A stretch of 64,000 nucleotides of DNA from Phyllostachys edulis (taxonomy: Eukaryota; Streptophyta; Magnoliopsida; Poales; Poaceae), in the NCBI GenBank assembly GCA_036346405.1, contig CM070562.1, forward strand, positions 102,100,784-102,164,783, read 5' to 3'. A program made the position numbers and the translations under genes. Every line of letters begins with the position of its first letter. Position 1 is the stretch's first letter. Under the pieces are notes generated by a model that made no database searches, was not told where the DNA came from, and saw only the letters and a program-made list of their open reading frames with translations. Positions 56,454-64,000 of the stretch are shown here, in pieces.

Positions 56454-59227
56454 CTAATTACTACTTGATGGGGATCCGACCTCCATCTCCTCTACTACTT
56501 TATCTTCGAGTGGCTTGAGTTCTTCTATGAACTTGGTCGCCTCCTCAGGTGGGCAGTTGAAGTCATCTTCAACAACTTGGAGATTAATGGAGGGGTCGGA
56601 AGCTTTCAGTTTTGCCAAAGCAAAACTAACTCCACTAGCAACGCCTGTTTTCATGGCCTGGGCATAGTTCTTCCAAGTAATCTTGAGCAGAGTATTAAGA
56701 TCCTCTAGAAGTTGACCAAAGTAGTTCATTTTCTCTACTGGATCTCTTAGGGTAGGCAGGCTTGATCCTGATCCCATATCAAAGATCATCTTGTTCAAAA
56801 ATACAGTCTTTTCATCTAGACTTTGAACGAGAGCCGCCTCCTTGTCTTGCTCAAATTTCAGAGTCTTTTCTACTCTGTCCAAAACTTGTTTTTGCTTTGC
56901 AAGAGTAAAACAGGTGATAAGCACAAAAATAATTGGAGGAAGATAATAAGTCAAATTTACAACCTATTGCCTTCAATTTTCTTGTTAAGTTCTTCCTTGC
57001 TGGTCGTAGCTTCGTCGATCGACCGGTCCTTAGCTTTGATTTCTTCTTCAAGTAGAGCTGTTTTGGCTTTCTCAGTTAGGATCTCTTCTTTTATTTTCTC
57101 CAAATCTATCAAATACGATAAGGGAGAATAATTAGCAAAGGGCGAAGCATTGAAGAAAGAAAAGGCTAAGGGAAAGTTTTACTTTCTAATTCGAGTGTTT
57201 CGCCCAAGTCTTTAATCCATTGGTCGGATCCTCCGACCACAAAGAAAATTCCCGACCATATATTTGCTCAAATAGCATTTTCCTCTTTAAAAGTCTCTAT
57301 AAAAGATTTTTAAGGAGAGATTATGAAACTGGTTGTAGATACTTACCCGGATCGCCAAATCATTATATCCGCCAAATATTGAATCAGGATGCATTTTGAT
57401 TTGATAATCCGATATTTTTTCCCCATGCCTTGTCAGGTTGAGGAGAATTACCAACAATGGTCGGAACCTGTTGAGGGCCTTTAGGGGCATCTACCTCCGC
57501 AGAAGGAGTTAGAACCACCAATGGTTCCAACTCGATCATAGCTCCGCCGCCGCTCGGGGCTTCTCCGACCACTTTTTCCTCAGGAACTCTGTCCTAAGAA
57601 ATGGTCTGCTCATGCACCTCTTCAGGTACCTGGTCCTTAGAAGGAGTCTGGTCGAAAACGACCGGAACACCAGAGGACTTATACCGAGCAAAGAAGGGAA
57701 GTTAAAAAAAAGAGCATCAAATTATCAAGAAATTATTAGACGTATGCGCTTATACGACCACTTTCATTTGAGCGTACCTAGTTAATTTCCGAGATTTGAC
57801 TTTAAAACGCGAAAGAGTAAAATCTGTACCGTCACCCTTCCTTTTATTTTCTTCTGATCTTGCCGGTTTCGAACCGGCAGAATTGGCCAAATCCGTTGCA
57901 TCATCCAACAGGATGTCGGAAGCGATGCCCTCGATCAGCTCGTCAAAGATCACGTCTTTGACCATCTGGTCGGACGGAGTGGTTTCACCAGCCTCCACAA
58001 CAGTTGTTCCAGTAACAACTCTCCGGTCGTCAACGACCGGTCTGGGGTTGGCGGTCTCCGCAGTCACGCACCGGTGGCCTTCAGCCTTCTCCACCTAAAC
58101 CAACAAATGAATTTGGTTAGGTGATGAAATCTTTTATCTAAACTACATATATTCCTATGAGATGTTCTGTTACCTCGGGAGATTCATCTTCTTCCAGTGC
58201 ATCTGGGCACGAATCGGTCGGAACAACGGTGGGATGTTTAGCCTCACCAGTTTGTGTGATTCGCAACCCGACCAACAACAAAAATAGAGCATGATCAAAA
58301 ATCTGATCGGAGAATATGTATGCATGATAAAATAATTTTTTTGTTTACCTTAAGCCTTGTTACTCTCTCTTCAGCAGGAACTATGGCTAAGATCTCAGGG
58401 AATCCAGCCTTTTCTCCAGGCTCCCTTGCACAGATCAGCCTGATCCGTTCTCTAATTTCCTCAGGGGAAAGAGCTTTAAAAAAGAAGGAGAGAAAACAAA
58501 AGATGAACAGGTAGCTTCATCACGACCAATGGACCAAATCAGGGAGTGAGTCCGAAGCTTCAACAGACTAATCTGGCGCTTGGTGAAGTCCCTCACCACA
58601 TGCCAAGAGGTCAAGCCCTTGACTCGCAGGTCGTAGATGGCATCCACCCATCGTCCGACCACTCCCGTCTTCTCCACGGTCTTTCTCCACTTGGGATTCT
58701 CATTTGCTCTCATCCCGGCGAAGTAGAGGCCATCATCCCTCTTAACCGTCATATAGAACCAGTTCTTCTTCCATGACGACCACGAGGACTTCGAGTACAT
58801 ATGAATGTACTCATTGGCCTTCCCGTCGTGAAGGCGCAATGTACATTCTGTGGGAGTGTCCGTGGTTTTCCCCATCACCATTCGGTAGAAATACCTGAAG
58901 AGCCTCAGACTCGGGGGCACTCCCAGGTATGCTTCACACAAATATGTGAAGATGCTGATGTTGGCGATGGAATTTGGAGCCAAATTCACCAAATCCACCT
59001 CGAGAACTCCAAACACGGAGAAGGAATTTGTGTACTGCAATCTCAAACCAAGATTCGATGTAGGCGAGGAAAACAGGATTTCTCATCTTCGCGCTTGGAA
59101 AATGCTCTCCAAACGCCGATCTCCATCTCGATCAAATTCTTGTCTGAAGCATCCCAATCTTCTCCAAAGCCTCAAGCTTTTTCTTGCTCAATTCCGAAGG
59201 CAACCATTTTGTGATTTGCTCCGACAT
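56454..59227 (-). pseudogene. antisense multi-exon gene of E2
   Basis: Homologue of 35088-37975, opposite to gag-pol. Exons on the minus strand: 59227-about 58508, 58473-58349, 58275-58174, 58094-57778, 57677-57347, 57296-57183, 57105-56971 and 56896-56454. The ATG at 59227 gives MSEQITKWLPSELSKKKLEA, keeping the Trp that is a stop in E1. Lesions: a frameshift in exon 1, about 100 bp lost around donor 1, acceptor 2 AG to TG (58276-58277), a TAG in exon 5, donor 7 GT to GC, and acceptor 8 AG to AA. Exon 4 is fully open (ETTPSDQMVKDVIFDELIEG). Exon 8 encodes 147 residues shared almost unchanged with E1. The ancestral protein was nuclear or cytosolic-like, with no signal peptide or membrane segment seen. 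Function is unknown. Confidence 0.75.
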
Positions 59228-59372
59228 GATGAAAATCCTCAAGGATGAGTAGAGTTCGTAGGAGATTTTGTAGTCGAAAGAACAAGAAAAGAAGGATGAA
59301 GATTTTTCTCGGCAAAGGAGATCAGAAAGGGGATCTGGAAGCATAAAAAATCCAAAAGGTCTTGCGATGGGG

Positions 59373-59380
59373 ATTTTATA
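59373..59380 (-). promoter_or_regulatory. TATA box of the antisense gene in E2
   Basis: The minus strand reads TATAAAAT within GAGGCTATAAAATCCCCATC, identical in context to E1. It is about 150 bp before the ATG at 59227. Confidence 0.6.
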
Positions 59381-59597
59381 GCCTCAGATCTTTAAATTAT
59401 GATCGGAGGTTATCCACAAAAGTCTGAACGGCAAAAAGCTTCTGTTTCGCCCAACGGACAGAAGAACTCTTCAGTTCCCAAGGCAAGTTCTCAACTTTAA
59501 AATGAACACAAACCACCTCGAATGTCACGACATTAAATGGGGGTCTGCCCGATACAGATTCATCGGAAGAAGGTGTTCACACGACCTGTTCATTTAA

Positions 59598-59612
59598 AGT
59601 TTGGGGGCTAGC
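59598..59612 (+). other. polypurine tract region of E2
   Basis: AGTTTGGGGGCTAGC lies directly before the 3' LTR. It matches the position of the E1 tract. Confidence 0.65.
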
Positions 59613-60245
59613 TCACGAGAATTAAAACCTCTATGTATTAATTTAAATACATAAAAGACCATACGTCTTCATGGTCGTAACCCTTAAGGCTAACGACCTC
59701 ACTGGTCGTAAGGATTCCAGAGGTTAGACGATGGGTACCCTGGTCGGACTAGGTTTCGACCAGGTAGCTGCTCGAAAATGCTATGAACAAGCACCCTTAA
59801 CCGTATGATGAATGGAACACGTGCAAAACGTTCCACACCATACGATGATATACAAGACACTAACAATAAACCACCCTACGGTTAAGCTTCTCACAAGTAC
59901 TTAACCGCAAGGTAGTTAGCACATTGTTAACTATCTTAAACCTCCGACCAGTTGTAACGTTTCATCAGGGACGCCGTCTCCACGAGTAACTGCCGCCTCT
60001 TCGGGAGTTATTTAATGGTGGAACGCAGAAGACGAGGACACGCACACACAACAGCGAACAACAGAAGGCAACTCAGAAGCCAAAGCAGTAGCATTCAATA
60101 CATTCGGTGTAATTGGAGATAGTCCCTAGTCAAGTCTTGTAATCCCAGTTCATATTAATAAAGAGCAGCCCCCATGCTCTTCTAGGATACTCCACGTCAT
60201 TTTCCTCTTTTTATTTTCGTAAGATCGGCGATTCGATCGTCGACA
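59613..60245 (+). repeat. 3' LTR of E2
   Basis: 633 bp. It starts TCACGAGAATT, with the terminal TG mutated to TC, and ends GATCGTCGACA. It is flanked by CTCAC. It is otherwise colinear with 48517-49126. Confidence 0.9.
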
Positions 60246-63228
60246 CTCACATGATCTCTCAAGAAATGGTAGCGAATATATATGTGCTTGGTTCTTGAGT
60301 GTTGGACAGGATTATCGGCTATTTTCACCGCACTATCATTATCACACAAAAGAGGCATTTTATCAAATTTAATTCCATAATCCATCAAAGTTTGCCTCAT
60401 CCATAGCAATTGAGCACAACAACTACCCGCAGAAAAATATTCGGCTTCGGCGGTGGATAAAGCTACGGAATTTTATTTCTTGGATGACCATGATACTAAA
60501 GATCTTCCTAAGAATTGACAACTACCCGAAGTGCTTTTTCTATCCACTTTACAACCTGCATCAAATTTAGCATCTTTCGGAAACCATAAGCCAATACTAG
60601 AGTAATGCTTTAAATATCTTAGTATTCTTTTTACAGCCATCAAATGGCACTCTTTTGGAGTTGCTTGAAAGCGTGCACACATGCAAACACTAAACATAAT
60701 ATCGGGCCTAGATACGGTAAGATAAAGCAAACTACCAATCATAGACCTATAAAGCTTTAAATCTACCGATTTACCTCCCTTATTTAGGTCAAGATGACCG
60801 TTGGTTGCCATAGGAGTCTTCATGAGTTTTGCATCCTCCATGCCAAATCTCTTGATCAAATCTTTTGCATACTTTGTTTGGCTCACAAATGTTCCATCTT
60901 TGAGTTGCTTAATTTGAAGTATAAGGAAATAGCTTAATTCTCCGATCATGGACATTTCAAATTCCCTAGACATCATATCACCAAATTCTTTGCAAAAGTC
61001 TTGATTAGTAGACCCAAAAATAATATCATCAACATAAATTTGATAAACAAAGAAATCATCATCTAAAACTTTAGTAAATAAAGTTAAATCAATTTTCCCG
61101 ATTTTGAATCCTTTTGATACGAGAAAACCCCTAAGGCGTTCATACCATACTCTAGAAGCTTGTTTAAGACCATAGAGCGCCTTGGAGAGTTTATAGACAT
61201 GATTTTGATTCTTAGGATCTTCAAAACCGAGAGGTTGTTCAACAAAGACAAGTATGAATATTTTTTCCATTTAGCAAAGAACTTTTAACATCCATTTGAA
61301 ATATTTTAATATCAAAACATGATGCAAAAGCAAGTAATTTCTGAATTGACTCAAGTCTAGCTACGGGAGTAAAGGTTTCACCAAAATCCAAACCTTCAAC
61401 TTGTGAGTATACTTGAGCGATCGATCTTGCTTTGTTTATTACAACCATACCGTTTTCATCTTGCTTGTTTCTAAAGACCCATTTTGTACCAATGACGTTG
61501 TGTTCCTTGGGCCTATCCACCAATGTCCAAACTTCATTCTAGGTGAAGTTATTGAGTTCTTCATGCATATCATTCACCCAATCCGGATCATTAAGTGCTT
61601 CTTCTACATGCTTTGGCTCAATAGAAGAGACAAAAGAGTAATGTTCACAAAAAGAAGTGATACGAGATCGAGTTTGAACACCCTTACTTACATCACCCTA
61701 TATTTGGTCTATTAGATGATCTTTTGCAATTGCATTGTGAATTCTTCGTGGTAGGTTGGATGGTTAATCATCTTCCTTGCTATCATCTTCATCAATTTGA
61801 ATTTGATTGGTGGTGGAAGAGGTAGGAGGTTCAACTTGAGTGGAAGATGATGGGTTATTTTTAGGCTTGATGTCGCCTATTTGCATGTACTCCATAGCTT
61901 TTCTTAAGGCTTCATCACCTACATCATCTAAATTCTCATGCTCTTCTTGAGAGCCATTAGTCTCATCAAATTGTACATCATGTGTTTCTTCAACTAAACC
62001 GGAGTTTTTGTTAAAGACACGATAAGCTTTGCTATTTGAAGAATAACCAAACAAGAAACCAACGTCGCAACGACTTGCAAATTTTGAAAGACAAACACCC
62101 TTTTTCAAAATATAACATTTGTAACCAAATACACGAAAGTAAGAGATGTTCGGTTTTCTTCCAACAAGAAGCTCACAAGAGGTCTTTTTCAAAAGACGAT
62201 TTATAGCATGACAAGTGGTGTTAATTGTTTCTGACCAAAAACTATCGGAAATATTATATTCATCAAGCATTGTCCTAGCCATTTCAATTAATGTTCGATT
62301 TTTCCTTTCTACAACTCCATTTTGCTCCGGAGTGTAGGTCGTGGAAAGTTCGTGTTTTATTCCAAGTTCATCACAAAAGTCTTCAACTTTAGTATTTTTG
62401 AACTCAAAACCGTTATCACTACGGATTTTCTTAATTTTGAAATCAAATTTATTTTGAGCCCTTTTTTGCAAAACTTTTGAAAATGCCGGAGGTTTCGGCT
62501 TTGTCATCTAGGAAGAATACCCATGTGTATATAGAGTAATCATCCACAATGACTAAACAATAGCTACTACCCCCGATACTCTTATAGGTTGTTGGCCCAA
62601 ATAAATCCATATGTAAGAGTTCCAATTGTCTAGAATTTGGCATGATACTCTTGAAAGGATGAGAATTAGCGACTTGTTTACCGGCTTGACAAGCACTACA
62701 AAGTCTATTTTTCTCAAACTTCACATCTTTCAAGCCAACAACTAAATCATGTTTAAAAAGATTTTTAAGTTGAATAATTCCAACATGATCTAGCCTTTTA
62801 TGCCAAAACCAACCCAATGATGTTTTTGCAATTAAACAAGTTTTTAAGCAAGATTCATTCGAAGTAAAATCAACCAAGTAGATATTTCTAAATCTAAAAC
62901 CTTTGAAAATTAAAGAATTATCCTTTTCATTTGAAATTGTAAGACCTTCATTAGAGAATGAACAAATTAAGCCAAGATCACATATTTGAGCAACGGATAG
63001 CAAATTAAAATTTAGAGATTCAACTAAGGATACATGGGAAATGGAAAGGTCATTTGAGATAGCGATTTTACCCAATCCTATTACCTTTCCTTTGCTATTA
63101 TCGTCAAAAGTGATCTTGTCAACTCCTTTACCATTCTTAAATGTGGTGAACATCTTTCTATCACCGGTCATGTATTGAGTGTATCCACTATCAAGTACCC
63201 AAAGTTTTCCACCGGTTTTGTAATTCAC
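60246..63228 (-). pseudogene. pol: E3 pol: protease, integrase, RT, RNase H (minus strand)
   Basis: Protease opens GGKLWVLDSGYTQYMTGD (about 63170), with the DSG active site intact. Integrase: HKRLDHVG, CSACQAGK zinc ligands, MDLFGPT, SDNGFEF and the catalytic E in PEQNGVVERKNRT (about 62310). RT: TKWVFRNKQDENG (about 61480), ARSIAQVYSQVEGLDFGETF, LYGLKQASRVWYERL and IYVDDIIFGS (about 61030). RNase H runs KSTSGSCQFLG, ALSTAEAEY and HIYIRYHFLRDHV. The usual SDAD(Y/F) segment before AGCKVDRKST is missing, removing a catalytic Asp. Frames break at about 62450, 61760-61520, 61270 and a TAA at 60473. The rest of RNase H is at 48376-48516 beyond E2. Confidence 0.88.
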
Positions 63229-63266
63229 CTACAAAACAAGAATCAAGTTCTTTTAGGTACCCAAAT

Positions 63267-63995
63267 TTATTTGGGTCCTTGGAGGTTAGTGATCAAGGAT
63301 TTAGGCACCCAATTAGCATTCTTTTTAGTGCCTAAAATTAACGTGCCAACAAATCTAGCAATAACTTTACCATCCTTGGTTTTTCTAAGCATATAACAAG
63401 AATCATATATACCTAAAGATGGAGTCTTACCAATAGGACAAGTTTGTTGCAAATGTCCTATTTCCCGACACTTATGGCAATACTTACTATTTTGATCAAC
63501 AAATCTTGTGGGCTTGTTTACCAGTTTCTTACCTTTCTTGAGTATATACCCAAGTCCTTCTTTGTTGAATAAGCACCTTTGCTCACTCAAAAGCTTATCA
63601 AGGGTGGCTTTACCCTTGAAGCACCGTTCTAATCTTTTGCTTAGCTTGGTCACTTGCTCTTTTAGTTCATTGTTTTCAATAACAAGCTTTGCATCATGAG
63701 ACTTGACATTATCATGATTAGAGTCAATATTAGAGTAACATGGCATAGCAAGTAGATCATTACATGAAGTAGATGCACTAGTTCTAACAATTTCTATACT
63801 AGGCATTTCATCAAGAATATCACATGTAATTCCAATACTAGTGCAAGATTTGCTTGAATTTTCTTGGATAAACAAGTCATGGGCTTCCTTTAGCTCCTGA
63901 TAAGAATCTTTTAGAGAGATATGTTCTCTCTTTAAGACTTTATATTTAGACATTTCTTTTCCAAGATATTCATTCAAGTCTTCAAGCATTTCCAT
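63267..63995 (-). pseudogene. gag: E3 gag C-terminal part with zinc knuckle
   Basis: This open frame enters from the right edge (minus strand). It is rich in Lys, Glu and Leu with coiled-coil character (MEMLEDLNEYLGKEMSKYKV; ENNELKEQVTKLSKRLERCF), followed by the CCHC knuckle CHKCREIGHLQQTC (about 63455-63497). It ends at 63267, 38 bp before the protease frame. The Sirevirus Gag is longer than in other Copia elements. Its N-terminus lies outside the window, so intactness cannot be judged. Confidence 0.8.
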
Positions 63996-64000
63996 TAATT

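Larger units (their letters stand above)
48517..60245 (+). mobile_element. E2: Tat-clade Ty3/Gypsy element with antisense gene
   Basis: Same subfamily as E1, in opposite orientation. LTRs are at 48517-49126 and 59613-60245. Target duplication CTCAC is present on both sides (48512-48516 and 60246-60250), inside the E3 RNase H sequence. The internal order is PBS, gag, protease, RT, RNase H, second RNase H, integrase, spacer, antisense gene and PPT. It keeps the RT N-terminal segment that E1 lacks. Every ORF has lesions. Confidence 0.93.
32661..64000 (-). mobile_element. E3: Sirevirus-like Ty1/Copia element with env-like ORF, interrupted by E1 and E2
   Basis: Read on the minus strand: gag (from beyond the right edge), protease, integrase, RT and RNase H (to 48376), a spacer, an env-like ORF (47401-46085), purine tracts, and the 3' LTR (33980-32661). 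E2 splits RNase H between 60246 and 48516, and E1 splits the 3' non-coding region. Removing both restores contiguity, with TSDs CTCAC and ATTCT. Copia domain order, the long Gag with CCHC knuckle, the extra ORF after pol and the LTR end ..GATCCTACA fit the Sirevirus lineage. The 5' LTR lies outside the window. Confidence 0.85.

Overview
This window looks like intergenic heterochromatin from a large plant genome, most probably a grass. It is almost entirely nested LTR retrotransposons, and I see no intact cellular gene, tRNA, rRNA or CRISPR. The grass call is an inference. It rests on a Sirevirus-type Copia element, Tat-clade Gypsy elements carrying a grass-type antisense gene, a chromovirus with giant LTRs, and recurrent grass-like phrases such as 'gtgggtcccac..gtcagtgac' in the LTRs.

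Layout. 1-213: fragment of a Copia reverse transcriptase. 214-1674: unassigned. 1675-18196: a degenerate Copia element (here E6) split by a 12.4-kb Ty3/Gypsy chromovirus (E4, 2096-14500). E4 has a 4.7-kb 5' LTR, gag, pol and chromodomain, and a 3' LTR cut to half length. 18506-32660: a scrambled zone of LTR pieces from a second chromovirus-like family in both orientations (FT1-FT6). It contains a non-autonomous hAT transposon with a perfect 8-bp target duplication, a CA/TA microsatellite, a truncated Tat-type element (E5) and an AT-rich stretch without genes. 32661-64000: a minus-strand Sirevirus-like Copia element (E3) running off the right edge. E3 carries an env-like ORF between pol and its 3' LTR, and it was hit by two Tat-clade Gypsy elements, E1 (minus, 34075-45468, TSD ATTCT) and E2 (plus, 48517-60245, TSD CTCAC). 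Together E1 and E2 form an 11.4-kb-arm inverted repeat.

Most notable biology. E1 and E2 each carry, between integrase and 3' LTR and on the opposite strand to gag-pol, a gene of about eight exons. It has its own TATA box, recognisable splice sites, an N-terminal domain resembling the 'putative gypsy type transposon' family, and a coiled-coil C-terminal half. The two copies have different inactivating lesions, so the ancestral gene was open. A second point of interest is the Sirevirus env-like ORF, whose first residues resemble the histone H3 tail.

Relative order by nesting: FT LTRs, then E3, then E1 and E2; separately E6, then E4. All coding regions seen are damaged by stops, frameshifts or deletions, many of them CpG-type transitions, as expected for methylated, silenced elements.
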